A DNA stretch of 64,000 nucleotides from NCBI GenBank assembly GCA_040367435.1, contig BAABWY010000001.1:186001-250000 (forward strand). The letters are read 5' to 3'. Made by a program: the position numbers and the translations under genes. The notes under the pieces are model-generated. The model searched no databases. It was given only the letters and a program-made list of their open reading frames with translations, and was not told the origin of the DNA. This stretch comes from Hyphomicrobiales bacterium 4NK60-0047b (GTDB lineage: Bacteria > Pseudomonadota > Alphaproteobacteria > Rhizobiales > HXMU1428-3). Of this stretch, positions 35,970 to 46,249 are shown piece after piece. Every line of letters starts with the position of its first letter. Positions within the stretch are counted from its first letter, which is position 1.

Positions 35970-37157
35970 TCAATTTCCCACTTCCCACTCACCACTCATA
36001 CGAGCTGTCGCCACTTCGCGGATATGGTGGTTCATATCTTTATTCTTGCGAAGCAAATATTCAAAATCATCACGGTCTAATTGAAGCAGATGACAATTAG
36101 TCAGCGCTTTTGCCGTCACATTATACCCACCGCTGGAAAGTAGCCCGGCTTCTCCAAAAAAAGCTCCAGGCTCAATCACCACACTGTCCGTGCCATTATA
36201 AAGCTCCACATTCCCAGAGACGATAAAATACATCCCCGTTGCCTCTTTCCCTTTTTCAAAAATCACAATATCTTTTGGAAAACGCTGCGAATGTAGTAGC
36301 CCCATAATCTCAGCCACTTGAGAGGCTTCCAACCGGTTAAAGAGCGGCACCCGCGCAACCATATTCCAGTTGATCACAAATTCACGCCGATTTATCTCCT
36401 GTGCGAAGCCGGTTGAAATAATCCCGATAGGCAAAGCAAACATGCCAAGTCCAAACACCATAAACAAACTACTCCACAATTTGCCAAGCGTCGTCACCGG
36501 CACCGCATCTCCATAACCAACCGTCGTCAATGTCGCCAAGGCCCACCACATCGCGGAAGGGATATCACCAAAAGTCTCTGGCTGAACATTCCCTTCAATA
36601 TAATGCATACCCGTTGACGCAAAAAGTAGTAGCGCCAGCATAATCATCAGAGAAGCAAAAAGAGCCCGCCCCTCTTTATAAAAAACCTTGGCAATCACCT
36701 GCATGGCTGGTGAATAGCGAATGATCTTTAAAAAACGGAAAAGCCTGAGCACACGAAGCAACCGCAAATCTGCCCCAACGAGTGAACCGAGATAAAAAGG
36801 AAGCACAGCTACAAGATCAATAATCTGCAAAGGATGTAATGCAAATTTCAAACGAGCCTTCCAGGAAGGAAGCTCGCGCAGCGGCGGGTGCTCAACACAA
36901 GCCCAGAGGCGAAGGATATATTCGATCGTGAAAAAGATGATTGAGAAAGCTTCAAAACCATCAAGAAAAGTACCATAGTCATCATAAATCGAGACAACAG
37001 AGCCAAGCAAAAACGCCGCTACGTTGAGTAAAATCATAACAACGATAACAACATCACAAACTACACTCGGCACATCATCAGATGTCCCAGTTTCCAAGAT
37101 CTGATGAAGTCGATGCCGTGAAACTACTTTAGGGGTATCGATCATCAAATCTTCCAA
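35970..37157 (-). CDS. Voltage-gated-like K+ channel with a cyclic-nucleotide-binding-like domain
   Basis: A 395-residue six-helix channel. The helices are S1 about residues 32-56, S2 67-92, S3 105-128 and S4 with regular arginines in DLRLLRVLRLFRFLKIIRYS (about 129-148). S5 covers about 165-190, the selectivity filter is TTVGYGDAVP and S6 about 220-250. The C-terminal domain (about 275-385) has the cyclic-nucleotide-binding fold, with IFEKGKEATGMYFIVSGNVE and FFGEAGLLSS. The usual Arg of the phosphate-binding cassette (PRSA) is replaced by GYNVT, so cAMP binding in the standard way is doubtful. The architecture matches MloK1-like channels. It converges on icd. Confidence 0.88.
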   Translation of the reverse strand: MEDLMIDTPKVVSRHRLHQILETGTSDDVPSVVCDVVIVVMILLNVAAFLLGSVVSIYDDYGTFLDGFEAFSIIFFTIEYILRLWACVEHPPLRELPSWKARLKFALHPLQIIDLVAVLPFYLGSLVGADLRLLRVLRLFRFLKIIRYSPAMQVIAKVFYKEGRALFASLMIMLALLLFASTGMHYIEGNVQPETFGDIPSAMWWALATLTTVGYGDAVPVTTLGKLWSSLFMVFGLGMFALPIGIISTGFAQEINRREFVINWNMVARVPLFNRLEASQVAEIMGLLHSQRFPKDIVIFEKGKEATGMYFIVSGNVELYNGTDSVVIEPGAFFGEAGLLSSGGYNVTAKALTNCHLLQLDRDDFEYLLRKNKDMNHHIREVATARMSGEWEVGN

Positions 37158-37220
37158 TCTGCAAATAGAATTTTGAATAGGTTGTGTAGGGGCGTTTTAC
37201 TATTAAACGGAATTAGCCCC

Positions 37221-39878
37221 TTATATGGCCTTTTTTATTTGCTCAAGAGCATGATCAGCCCTGTCAGCATCAGGTCCACCCGCTTGCGCCATATCAGGCC
37301 GGCCACCGCCGCCTTTGCCGCCTAAAGCTTCAGAGCCAATACGCACCAAATCAACAGCACTAAACTTGTCCGTCAAATCATCGGTGACACCAACAGAAAT
37401 ACCTGCCTTACCATCGGACTTACCAATGATAACAACAATGCCTGATTTAACTGTCTTTTTCGCTTCATCAACCAACGAGCGCAAATCTTTAGCTGGCAAA
37501 TCTTCAATAACCCGGCCCATAAAAGAAACACCTGAAATCTCTTCAACAGCTTCAGCATTACCATCCGAGCCACCCATCGCCATCTGTTTCTTAAGGTCAG
37601 AAACCTGGTTTTCTAGTTTGCGACGCTCAGCAACCAAGCTTTCCAAACGCTCAACCAGTTGCACAGGCGGCACCTTTAAAGCAGCAGATGCATCCTTGAC
37701 CATTTGATCTTGCCCCGCCAAAAAGGCCCGAGCCGCCTCACCGGTTAAAGCTTCGAGCCGGCGCACACCAGAGGCAACAGCACTCTCATTAATGACATGC
37801 ACCAAACCAATGTCACCTGTACGGGTCACATGCGTACCACCACAGAGCTCTAGAGAATAAACCTTACCCGCCTTTTCACCATGCAAAGCCGAGCCCATAG
37901 AAACAACACGAACCTCTTCGCCATATTTCTCACCAAACAACGCCATGGCTCCAGCTTCTTTCGCATCATCAACAGCCATCAAACGGGTTTCTACCGGCGC
38001 GTTTTGCAAAACGATTTCATTCGCTAAATTTTCGACCCGTTTGATCTCATCCAGATCCATTGGTTTTGTGTGAGAAAAGTCAAAACGCAAACGACCATCA
38101 TCAACCAACGATCCCTTCTGCGCGACATGGTCGCCCAATGTTTCACGCAAAGCTTCATGCAGCAAATGTGTGGCAGAGTGGTTCGAGCGAATGGCCGTCC
38201 GGCGGGTTCCATCAACCGCGAGCACCGCTGATTGCCCAACCTTAATCGCACCCTTTTCCAGAGTACCCATATGAACAAATAAATTGCCAAGCTTCTTTAG
38301 CGTATCAGAGACGACAAACTCAGAGCCATCAGCAAAAACAATGCGGCCCTTATCACCAACCTGACCACCAGATTCAGCATAAAAAGGAGTTTGGTTAAAA
38401 AGCAAACTCCCCTCTTCCCCTTTTTTCAAAGAGGTTGCAACTTCACCGTCCTTAACGATTGCAACGAGGCCGCCCTCACCTTCTTCATGGCTATATCCAA
38501 GAAATTCAGTAGCACCGAGCTCATCCTGCAAACCAAACCAAACACTGTCATCAGCTGTATCGCCGGAACCTTTCCAGTTTTTCTTGGCTTCAGCTTTTTG
38601 AAAAGCCATAGCTTCGTCAAAACCTTTTTTCTCAACTGTAATGCCGCGAGCCTTTAGAGCATCTTCTGTCAAATCCAGCGGAAAGCCATAAGTGTCATAA
38701 AGCTTAAACGCAACACCGCCTTCAAGCGCATCACCAGATTTAAGGTCCGCACTTTCTTCATCCAAGAGTTTCAACCCACGCTCAAGAGTTTTACGAAACC
38801 GTTGTTCTTCCAAGTGAAGTGTTTCACTAATCAAACTTTCACCGCGCACCAAATCAGGATACGCCTGTCCCATCTCACGAATGAGCGCAGGGAGCAATTT
38901 ATACATCAAGGGCTCTCTAGCACCCAGCAACTCAGCATGGCGCATCGCGCGGCGCATAATCCGGCGCAACACATAACCGCGCCCTTCATTAGATGGCAAA
39001 ACCCCATCAGCAATAAGAAAACTACTCGCTCGCAAATGGTCCGCAATCACACGGTGCGAAGCTTTGCGCTCACCTTGATCATCACATCCTAAAATATCAA
39101 CAGAAGCTGCTATGAGATTTTTAAAAAGATCCGTCTCATAATTATCATGTGTGCCTTGTAATACGGCAGCAATACGCTCTAACCCCATGCCCGTATCAAT
39201 AGATGGGCGCGGCAAATCAAGGCGCTCTTTTTCTGTCTGCTCATATTGCATGAACACCAAATTCCAAATCTCAATAAAACGGTCACCATCTTCATCTGGG
39301 CTACCGGGAGGGCCACCAGGAATATGATCACCATGGTCAAAGAAAATTTCAGAACACGGCCCACATGGTCCTGTATCACCCATCGACCAAAAATTATCGG
39401 ATGTTGAAATACGAATGATTTTTTCGTCACTTAGACCCGCGATTTTTTTCCAAAGTTCAGCTGCTTCTTCGTCCTCAGAATAAACGGTAACGAGAAGCTT
39501 TTTCTTATCAAGCCCAAAATCCTTGGTGATTAATTCCCAAGCATTGCTGATCGCTTCTTCCTTGAAATAATCTCCAAAAGAGAAATTGCCAAGCATTTCA
39601 AAAAATGTGTGATGCCGCGCCGTAAAGCCAACATTGTCCAGGTCATTATGCTTACCGCCCGCTCGAACGCACTTCTGACTGGAGGTCGCGCGCTTATAGT
39701 CGCGTTTTTCAACACCTGTGAAAACATTTTTAAAAGGAACCATCCCCGCATTGGTAAACATCAATGTCGGATCATTTAATGGCACCAAAGAGCTTGAAGG
39801 AACAATCTCATGTCCCTTTCCTTCAAAAAACTCAAGGAACGTTTTTCTTATGTCGTTAACACCAGTCATTTTATTCAC
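37221..39878 (-). CDS. alaS: Alanyl-tRNA synthetase
   Basis: A class II synthetase of 885 residues. The aminoacylation domain begins [27 protein letters not shown] and contains [15 protein letters not shown] and [18 protein letters not shown]. The editing domain has [16 protein letters not shown] (HxxxH) and the later [14 protein letters not shown], which completes the zinc site. The C-terminal domain ends [13 protein letters not shown]. All parts are present at normal length. It lies 63 bases after the K+ channel gene start on the same strand; recA lies upstream on the same strand with the repeat between. Confidence 0.97.
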   Translation of the reverse strand: MNKMTGVNDIRKTFLEFFEGKGHEIVPSSSLVPLNDPTLMFTNAGMVPFKNVFTGVEKRDYKRATSSQKCVRAGGKHNDLDNVGFTARHHTFFEMLGNFSFGDYFKEEAISNAWELITKDFGLDKKKLLVTVYSEDEEAAELWKKIAGLSDEKIIRISTSDNFWSMGDTGPCGPCSEIFFDHGDHIPGGPPGSPDEDGDRFIEIWNLVFMQYEQTEKERLDLPRPSIDTGMGLERIAAVLQGTHDNYETDLFKNLIAASVDILGCDDQGERKASHRVIADHLRASSFLIADGVLPSNEGRGYVLRRIMRRAMRHAELLGAREPLMYKLLPALIREMGQAYPDLVRGESLISETLHLEEQRFRKTLERGLKLLDEESADLKSGDALEGGVAFKLYDTYGFPLDLTEDALKARGITVEKKGFDEAMAFQKAEAKKNWKGSGDTADDSVWFGLQDELGATEFLGYSHEEGEGGLVAIVKDGEVATSLKKGEEGSLLFNQTPFYAESGGQVGDKGRIVFADGSEFVVSDTLKKLGNLFVHMGTLEKGAIKVGQSAVLAVDGTRRTAIRSNHSATHLLHEALRETLGDHVAQKGSLVDDGRLRFDFSHTKPMDLDEIKRVENLANEIVLQNAPVETRLMAVDDAKEAGAMALFGEKYGEEVRVVSMGSALHGEKAGKVYSLELCGGTHVTRTGDIGLVHVINESAVASGVRRLEALTGEAARAFLAGQDQMVKDASAALKVPPVQLVERLESLVAERRKLENQVSDLKKQMAMGGSDGNAEAVEEISGVSFMGRVIEDLPAKDLRSLVDEAKKTVKSGIVVIIGKSDGKAGISVGVTDDLTDKFSAVDLVRIGSEALGGKGGGGRPDMAQAGGPDADRADHALEQIKKAI

Positions 39879-40218
39879 ACCAGCCTACGGTAAATTAGCT
39901 TTAATTATTATTATAGAACGCTCCGCCCAAAGGAGGAGTACTCTAAAGCCTTTTATCAGGGCTTAAGAGAGAACTCTAGCTTTTCTAAACGAAAGTTCCG
40001 CAATTCTTCTTTTATCATCGATTAAAGTGAATTAAGAGCATAAATTCACATAAGAAATCAATAATCAAAATGTAAGAGATAGGAGACAAGGAATAATTAA
40101 CAAACTTCTCAAAACAGATGAATTTTAAAGTGTTTTTTTTAGGTAATAACGTGACTTTTGATAAGAACCAATACAAAAGACAATAGAGCCTTACATAATA
40201 TGATTTCTTAAAAAATAT
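39879..40218. other. Non-coding gap upstream of alaS
   Basis: About 340 bases between the alaS start and the multi-hairpin repeat. It is AT-rich with no supported gene; a weak GGAGGAGT-type segment near 39931 and a TAGAACGCTCCGCCC box (about 39914) resemble the AGAGCGTTCCGCC repeat seen near 42245. It should contain the alaS promoter. Confidence 0.4.
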
Positions 40219-40371
40219 CTTACCGAAGAAGGAGTGACGCCTTTTTGGTCTTCATATTCCCCATAAGCAACCGATCAAAGGCGACAGGACATGGCAGCCC
40301 GAGCTGCCCGGCGTAAGCGCCGCCCTTTCGGAGGGCCTGACGCTCATCGCGTCAGAATAGCCCGTGAGATA
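40219..40371 (+). repeat. Structured interspersed repeat, copy 3
   Basis: Begins CTTACCGAAGAAGGAGT, then a long stem with CGCCTTT/AAAGGCG arms (about 40238-40273), block AGGACATGGC, stem GGCAGC/GCTGCC (loop CCGA), stem CGGCG/CGCCG, GCCCTTTCGGAGGGC, stem CTGACGC/GCGTCAG and the end block AATAGCCCGTGAGATAAA. It immediately precedes the recA terminator in the plus direction. The stems differ in sequence from the other copies but keep their pairing. Confidence 0.9.
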
Positions 40372-40374
40372 AAA

Positions 40375-40399
40375 AAAGCCCAGCTTTGAGCCGGGCTTT
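40375..40399 (-). terminator. recA terminator
   Basis: On the minus strand AAAGCCCGGC pairs with GCTGGGCTTT with one mismatch, followed by T7. It lies about 70 bases after the recA stop and directly abuts repeat copy 3. Confidence 0.85.
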
Positions 40400-40466
40400 A
40401 ATTTCAAATCTCAAAGTATATAGTTAATAACGCACTCAAATTCGAGCCATTAAAAACCTACATATC

Positions 40467-41555
40467 TTATTCTTCAGGTTCTTTGTCTTCTTCTTCGTCT
40501 TTTTCAGGTTCACCTTCCAAGATTTGTTCAGCAATCAAACCTGCATTCGCGCGTATGGCTGTATCAATTTTTGCGTATGTTTCAGGGTTTTCAAGAAGGA
40601 ACTTTTTTGCATTTTCCCGGCCCTGACCAATTTTTTCGCCTTCATAGGCATACCAGGCACCCGCTTTATCAACGATCCCGGCTTTAACGCCAAGATCAAC
40701 CAACTCACCGGTTTGCGAAATACCTTGCCCATACATAATATCAAACTCAACCTGACGGAACGGCGGGGCAACCTTATTCTTAACAACCTTCACTCGTGTC
40801 TGGTTACCAACAACCTCATCTTGCGCTTTAATTTGCCCAATCCGGCGAATATCCAAACGAACAGAGGCATAAAATTTCAAAGCATTACCGCCTGTTGTGG
40901 TCTCAGGAGAGCCAAACATAACACCAATTTTATGACGGATCTGGTTGATGAAAATCACCATCGTTTTCGATTTTGAAATAGAGCCCGTTAATTTACGGAG
41001 CGCCTGGCTCATCAAACGTGCCTGGAGACCAGGCAAACTATCACCCATCTCACCTTCAAGTTCAGCTCTTGGGGTAAGTGCGGCCACACTATCAACCACC
41101 AAAACATCGACCGCACCAGAACGAACAAGTGTATCGGTAATCTCCAGTGCTTGCTCACCAGTATCTGGTTGAGAAATAAGAAGGTCATCAATATTCACAC
41201 CAAGCTTCTTGGCATAAACTGGATCAACAGCATGCTCAGCATCAACAAAGGCGCACACGCCGCCTTTTTTCTGCGCTTCTGCAACCACATGCAAAGCAAG
41301 TGTTGTCTTACCTGAACTTTCAGGGCCATAAACTTCAATGATCCGGCCGCGCGGCAATCCACCTATACCAAGGGCAATATCAAGCCCCAAAGAGCCAGTG
41401 GGAACAGCATCAACGTCAACTTGAAAAGAGTCAGTTCCAAGCTTCATAATCGAGCCCTTACCAAAATTCTTTTCAATCTGAGATAGCGCGGATTGTAACG
41501 CCTTATCCTTATCCATCATATTCCCTTCAATAACCTGTAAAGCTGCATTTGCCAT
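40467..41555 (-). CDS. recA: Recombinase RecA
   Basis: A 362-residue RecA with the Walker A motif [12 protein letters not shown], Walker [13 protein letters not shown] and the DNA-binding loops ([16 protein letters not shown] and the following [17 protein letters not shown]). The C terminus is acidic ([12 protein letters not shown]). It drives homologous recombination and activates LexA self-cleavage. Two SOS boxes lie upstream. The N-terminal extension [14 protein letters not shown] is common in alphaproteobacteria; the ATG for MMDKDKAL could be an internal alternative. Confidence 0.98.
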   Translation of the reverse strand: MANAALQVIEGNMMDKDKALQSALSQIEKNFGKGSIMKLGTDSFQVDVDAVPTGSLGLDIALGIGGLPRGRIIEVYGPESSGKTTLALHVVAEAQKKGGVCAFVDAEHAVDPVYAKKLGVNIDDLLISQPDTGEQALEITDTLVRSGAVDVLVVDSVAALTPRAELEGEMGDSLPGLQARLMSQALRKLTGSISKSKTMVIFINQIRHKIGVMFGSPETTTGGNALKFYASVRLDIRRIGQIKAQDEVVGNQTRVKVVKNKVAPPFRQVEFDIMYGQGISQTGELVDLGVKAGIVDKAGAWYAYEGEKIGQGRENAKKFLLENPETYAKIDTAIRANAGLIAEQILEGEPEKDEEEDKEPEE

Positions 41556-41607
41556 ATCTAATACCCCTTATTTCATCAATCAGAAAAACATTCAATCTCC
41601 AATAAAT

Positions 41608-41690
41608 GTACCACATTTGTTCTCATTCTGGCAATAGGACATAAGGTATTGAAAAAAATAGATAATTAAAAAAATGTTCCAAATTTGTTC
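41608..41690. promoter_or_regulatory. Two tandem SOS (LexA) boxes upstream of recA
   Basis: The upstream site at 41676-41690 is a perfect alphaproteobacterial box GTTC-CAAATTT-GTTC. The nearer one at 41608-41622, GTAC-CACATTT-GTTC, has one mismatch and is about 53 bases from the recA start. The direct-repeat form GTTC-N7-GTTC is the known LexA site of this class; repression by LexA is inferred. Confidence 0.85.
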
Positions 41691-41818
41691 TTAAAAATGA
41701 ATCAAAAGTTACATGTGGATAATATTCTCCAAAAAATGAACCAAACACCAGCAAATGACGACCAATTCATAAGAAATGGCAACCGTCATTTCCTATTTTC
41801 AAAAAATTGGAGGATCTA

Positions 41819-42115
41819 ATGATATCAAAACCAATTAAGACAACAGCTTTAAACTCTCTTGTATTGATAACAGCCCTATTTATAGGGATCTCTGGTGCAA
41901 ATGCACGAAGCTTAAAAGCCAATGTCAAAGACAAACCATGGCTTGGATGCTGTAAACATTGCAGCACCATACAATGTTCTGGTTGTAGTGAAACAACACC
42001 ACTTGAGGCAGGTGGCTGTAACTTTATTGCCAATTGCACCACCAAAGATGATGAAACCAAATGCAAACCGAGTTCATCATCTCTTAAAAAGCTACGTAAA
42101 TTGAAAGCGAAGTAA
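41819..42115 (+). CDS. Small secreted cysteine-rich protein of unknown function
   Basis: A 98-residue protein with a signal peptide of about 28 residues ending at GANA-R. The mature part of about 70 residues has eight cysteines: LGCCKHCSTIQCSGC, EAGGCNFIANC and ETKC, and a basic C-terminal tail KKLRKLKAK. The pattern suggests a disulfide-stabilised or metal-binding mini-protein. The start ATG follows GGAGG by five bases. A good terminator follows. I do not recognise it. It diverges from recA, so one of the two SOS boxes could affect it too. Confidence 0.75.
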   Translation: MISKPIKTTALNSLVLITALFIGISGANARSLKANVKDKPWLGCCKHCSTIQCSGCSETTPLEAGGCNFIANCTTKDDETKCKPSSSSLKKLRKLKAK

Positions 42116-42132
42116 GACACACAAAAACAAGA

Positions 42133-42160
42133 AAGGCCAACTGATTTATCAGTTGGCCTT
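42133..42160 (+). terminator. Terminator of the Cys-rich gene
   Basis: AAGGCCAACTGAT pairs with ATCAGTTGGCCTT in a 13-bp stem with a two-base gap, followed by CTCAATAATC. The T-run is short, so strength is moderate. Confidence 0.65.
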
Positions 42161-42239
42161 CTCAATAATCTATAATTTAAAGCGCATACGAAATAAATTC
42201 AACGAACCTAACTAATTACCAATGAAAGCTAGCCTTACT

Positions 42240-42381
42240 AACTAGAGCGTTCCGCCTTAAAGTGGATACAGGTTTTGGGAATAGTGCGGTTGCTAGTGGG
42301 CAACTGAAGTGCACAAAAAAGGAACGCTAAAACAAGAATCTAGAGCATTCAAATGAATCTACCTAACGAGGAATGCTCTAG
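42240..42381. repeat. Rhizobiales-type interspersed repeat overlapping the cckA stop
   Basis: Terminal arms AGCGTTCC (42246-42253) and GGAACGCT (42321-42328) flank AAAGTGGATACAGGTTTTGGG, which resembles a common Rhizobiales repeat. A second hairpin, CTAGAGCATTC (42340-42350) with GAATGCTCTAG (42371-42381), follows. The cckA stop codon TAG at 42378-42380 lies inside this second arm. Confidence 0.75.
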
Positions 42382-45044
42382 CTCGCCTCAAGCACGTCTT
42401 TCACTGTGGCTGCCAATTGTTTTAATGAGAAAGGTTTGGGTAAGAATGTAAAGGTCTCCCCCTCACCCAAATTCTTTTCAAACGCATCTTCTGCATAGCC
42501 CGAAATAAAGATCACTTTCACATCCGGTAAACTATCTCGCAAATGCGTAAGCATTGTCGGCCCATCCATCTCTGGCATCATCACATCAGAGATCACCAAA
42601 TCAATCCCACCATCATGAGCAGCGACAACATCCAAAGCATCTGTTCCAGAGTTCGCCTCTAAAACATTATACCCCCGCATGGAAAGTGCACGAACCGCAA
42701 AACTACGAACAGCCTCTTCATCTTCAACAAGAAGCAGTGTTTCGGAGCCAGTTAAATCTTTAGGTTTCTCTTCAATCTGAACCGGCACATCAACTGCGGC
42801 TTCAACTTCATCTGCTACATGACGTGGAAGATAAATTTTAAAAGTTGTGCCCTGTCCTTCAGCACTGTCGACAAAAATATACCCATCCGTTTGCTTCACT
42901 ATACCATAAACCATGGAGAGACCAAGTCCGGTCCCTTTGCCGATATCTTTTGTTGTAAAGAAAGGCTCAAAGATTTTATCTATCGTTTCTTGCGGCATAC
43001 CACAGCCGGTGTCTGTAACTTCAAGCAGCACATATTCACCAGGCTTTAACCCGCGTTTTTCTTCTTTTAGTGAGCGGTGTTCAGCAATATTTTCAGTTCT
43101 TAGGGTCAAAGTGCCACTACCAATACCAGCATCACTTAGACCATTAGCAGCCATACCCTCAAGCATTGCATCACGCGCATTCACGGCTAAATTGATAATC
43201 ACCTGATCAAACTGATGATGATCAGCTTTCACCTCCCAGAGGTCTCGCCCATGGTCAACCTTCAGCTCAATTTTCTCACCCAACAAACGAGAGAGCATAG
43301 CCGTCACATCTTTAATCACATCATGTAATGAGAGCACCTCAAGTCGCAAAGTCTGCTGGCGAGAAAACGCCAAAAGCTGTCGCACCAACCGCGCAGCCCT
43401 ATTCGCATTTTGCTTAATGTGCATCATGTCTTTAAAAGAAGGATCGGTTGGGCGATGGCTACCAATAAGTAAATCCGTATACCCAATAATCGCAGTAAGA
43501 ACATTATTAAAGTCATGCGCAATACCACCAGCTAATTGGCCAACGGCCTGCATTTTCTGGCTTTGCGCAAACTGTTCCTCAAGCGCTCTTTGTTTAGAAG
43601 TATCAATAGCATAGATGATGGCAACAGCCCCATCTTCTGCCATATCACGTGCCGGACTTAAATAAAGGCGTCCACTACGCTCACCATTTAAATTAAACTT
43701 CACATCAACAGGCGAAATAACAGCACTACCAACGCCTGCAACCTCAAGCGCAGTTTTTAATGCCTCTTTCTCAGAGACATCAATTAACTCAAACAAATTG
43801 TCCGTTTGATCAGCATCACCTTGTCCTCCGCCTTGTCCCAAGAGGACGCGAAATGAACCGTTCGCATTGGATATATCACCAGTACCATTAATCGTCGCGA
43901 TACCAATCGGCGCAGTTTGATAAAATTGCTCCAACCGCATCTCAGTCATACGTTGAGGTTCAAATAATTGAGGGGCGTCCTCAGCTCGAAGAGCCAGAAC
44001 ACCAAAATGAGGCTCATCACTTCCAATAATATCATGCGGGCGACCATAAAGAATAGTGCTTAACGTTGAACCATCTTCACAGATCAAATCATAATATTGA
44101 ACTGAACGTAATGACGCATGCGGGACCAATGATTGTTGCAACAATTGCACACCTTCCATTGGCATTAAATCAGTAAGAGAACACCCCTCCATCATACGGT
44201 CAGATCGACCAAGCCACGAGGAAAGCGTTTGGTTCATGTAACTCAATTCACCATCAGAATTGAACGTAAAAAATCCAAGTGGCGCTGCATCAAACTGGCT
44301 AACAGCATTCGTCAGTTCTTTATATTCAAGGTCCCTTTGCGCCCGCTCTAATGTGATATCCGTCAAGCGCCAGACAACACCAGCAACATCCCCTTTTGCA
44401 CGTTCTTTAAATGCCGGCCCCTTTAAAGAGTGATCACTAACCGATTTATCGCCCATAGAGCTAAGGTTCTTCTTTGTAAAAATCGGCCGAACTGAAATGC
44501 GCACCCAGCGCATATTATTTTCTAATGTCTTGTCTCCATCTTGAATGAAAACTTCTTCTTCCCAATCCCTAAGTTGGGTCGCCGCTTGGCAAAGGCGATA
44601 AACAGGTTCTGCAATCGCCGGCTCACCAGAAAAAAAAGTTTCTACAGAAGAGATAACCTTGTCTCTTGGCTTACGCAAAATATGGAAATAAGCATCATTT
44701 GCATAAAGCACATCACCCTTTTTGTTGGTAATGAGCATGCCGTCAGTTAAATTATCAGCATAAGCCGCGAAAATATTCGCGTCTTCTGATGGGGAGTGCA
44801 GATCAACAATACCTGACGAATAAGCCAAAACAGCAAACACACCAATGGTAGCCAAAAGTCCCAAGATCCCAACAAGAACCATATTAAATTCTTGTAAAAA
44901 GAACGCAGCAAAAAGCACCACGGCAAGAAGGCCAAGGCACGTTATCGTTCTAAATTTTCCGGGCCAAAACATCATGGCAAGCAATCGATCCTCTTTCACC
45001 AAATCAGGCTTGTGAGGCTCCAACGGTACATTCACTTCACTCAT
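42378..45044 (-). CDS. cckA: Hybrid histidine kinase CckA
   Basis: An 888-residue hybrid kinase, the top of the alphaproteobacterial CckA-ChpT-CtrA phosphorelay for cell cycle and flagella. Two membrane helices (about residues 30-75) are followed by PAS domains (about 85-420), HisKA with [22 protein letters not shown], HATPase with [18 protein letters not shown] and [15 protein letters not shown], and a C-terminal receiver domain with [24 protein letters not shown] and FLPKPF. The last residues come from the repeat at the 3' end, where the stop is in the hairpin arm. The next genes on the strand are flagellar, and a CtrA box lies in their promoter region. Confidence 0.93.
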   Translation of the reverse strand: MSEVNVPLEPHKPDLVKEDRLLAMMFWPGKFRTITCLGLLAVVLFAAFFLQEFNMVLVGILGLLATIGVFAVLAYSSGIVDLHSPSEDANIFAAYADNLTDGMLITNKKGDVLYANDAYFHILRKPRDKVISSVETFFSGEPAIAEPVYRLCQAATQLRDWEEEVFIQDGDKTLENNMRWVRISVRPIFTKKNLSSMGDKSVSDHSLKGPAFKERAKGDVAGVVWRLTDITLERAQRDLEYKELTNAVSQFDAAPLGFFTFNSDGELSYMNQTLSSWLGRSDRMMEGCSLTDLMPMEGVQLLQQSLVPHASLRSVQYYDLICEDGSTLSTILYGRPHDIIGSDEPHFGVLALRAEDAPQLFEPQRMTEMRLEQFYQTAPIGIATINGTGDISNANGSFRVLLGQGGGQGDADQTDNLFELIDVSEKEALKTALEVAGVGSAVISPVDVKFNLNGERSGRLYLSPARDMAEDGAVAIIYAIDTSKQRALEEQFAQSQKMQAVGQLAGGIAHDFNNVLTAIIGYTDLLIGSHRPTDPSFKDMMHIKQNANRAARLVRQLLAFSRQQTLRLEVLSLHDVIKDVTAMLSRLLGEKIELKVDHGRDLWEVKADHHQFDQVIINLAVNARDAMLEGMAANGLSDAGIGSGTLTLRTENIAEHRSLKEEKRGLKPGEYVLLEVTDTGCGMPQETIDKIFEPFFTTKDIGKGTGLGLSMVYGIVKQTDGYIFVDSAEGQGTTFKIYLPRHVADEVEAAVDVPVQIEEKPKDLTGSETLLLVEDEEAVRSFAVRALSMRGYNVLEANSGTDALDVVAAHDGGIDLVISDVMMPEMDGPTMLTHLRDSLPDVKVIFISGYAEDAFEKNLGEGETFTFLPKPFSLKQLAATVKDVLEAS

Positions 45045-45172
45045 GGCTGAGAAAATAACTGATTCGCACTTCCCAACCGATTGATTTTAGTGAACTATCA
45101 ACATAGAAATGCTCAATATATCCAAAGTAAAATTCAAACCAGTACGCCAATGACTAAAACTCATTTAATGTG

Positions 45173-46234
45173 TTATCTTTGTTTTTGTCTCATAACGAAG
45201 CCAATAACCTCTGCCACGGCCTTATAATGCTCTGGCGGGATTTCTTGATCAATTTCCACAACACTATGTAAAGCCCGCGCCAAAGGCCTGTTTTCCACCC
45301 GCGGAATTTCATGTTCTTCAGCAATTTCACGAATTTTAAGAGCCAAAGCGTCCACACCTTTCGCCACACATATGGGCGCAGGCATAGCTTTGTCATATTT
45401 TAAAGCAACCGCATAGTGAGTTGGGTTAGTGATAACAACAGAGGCCTCAGGCACAGCAGCCATCATACGTTTCCGGCCACGCTCCATCCTAATTTGTCTA
45501 ATTTTAGCTTTAACAATCGGGTCGCCTTCTTGCTGCTTATACTCATCCTTCACTTCCTGCATCGTCATTTTAAGCTTATTCCACCACTGCTGGCGTTGAT
45601 AAGCATAATCAGCAATTGCCACTACAGAATAAAGCGCAACAACAGCCCCAAGAATTTTTAAGCTCAAAACTTTTACGTGAGGCAGCAGAGCCGCTAAATC
45701 CATAGAAACCATTACCTCAAGACTATCTTGCGAAGGCCACATCACCAAAACAATCAACAAAGTCACAATAGTTAGCTTAACAAGGCTCTTTAAAAAATTA
45801 ACCAGCGACGTCATTGAAAACAAACGCTTAAACCCAGCAAGGGGTGAAATTTTAGAAAGCTTTGGTGTCATCGTCTCTGTTTGAAATAACAAACCATGCT
45901 GCACCACATTACCAGCAAGGGCCGCCACTATAAAAACAAGAAAAGGAAGAGAAATCGCTGCAAAAACAGCCCACATCACAGATGATAAAAAAACGCTCCC
46001 TCCTCGGCCATCCATAGAATAGGTATGAGCATTTTCTAAGTAAGATTTAAGCGTTTGAGCAAGATCAGAGCTCATACCGGTTGAAAAAATCAAAATAACC
46101 AATGTGGCAGCCGTTAGCATAAACCAGCTATTCACTTCTTGGCTTTTTACAACATTGCCCTTTTCAAAAGCGTCTTTCAGCTTTTTCTCACTGGGGTCTT
46201 CAGTTTTTTCACTTTCATCCGGTTCATCAGGCAT
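45173..46234 (-). CDS. flhB: Flagellar type III export protein FlhB
   Basis: A 353-residue export-switch protein. Four membrane helices cover about residues 30-215. The cytoplasmic domain has the self-cleavage motif SVVITNPTHYAVALKY, cut between Asn and Pro, and ends RPLARALHSVVEIDQEIPPEHYKAVAEVI. The gene is the last of flgB-flgC-fliE-fliQ-fliR-flhB, all minus strand. It begins 15 bases after fliR ends, so co-translation is likely. Confidence 0.95.
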   Translation of the reverse strand: MPDEPDESEKTEDPSEKKLKDAFEKGNVVKSQEVNSWFMLTAATLVILIFSTGMSSDLAQTLKSYLENAHTYSMDGRGGSVFLSSVMWAVFAAISLPFLVFIVAALAGNVVQHGLLFQTETMTPKLSKISPLAGFKRLFSMTSLVNFLKSLVKLTIVTLLIVLVMWPSQDSLEVMVSMDLAALLPHVKVLSLKILGAVVALYSVVAIADYAYQRQQWWNKLKMTMQEVKDEYKQQEGDPIVKAKIRQIRMERGRKRMMAAVPEASVVITNPTHYAVALKYDKAMPAPICVAKGVDALALKIREIAEEHEIPRVENRPLARALHSVVEIDQEIPPEHYKAVAEVIGFVMRQKQR

Positions 46235-46249
46235 AATCTTTAAAGTCCC

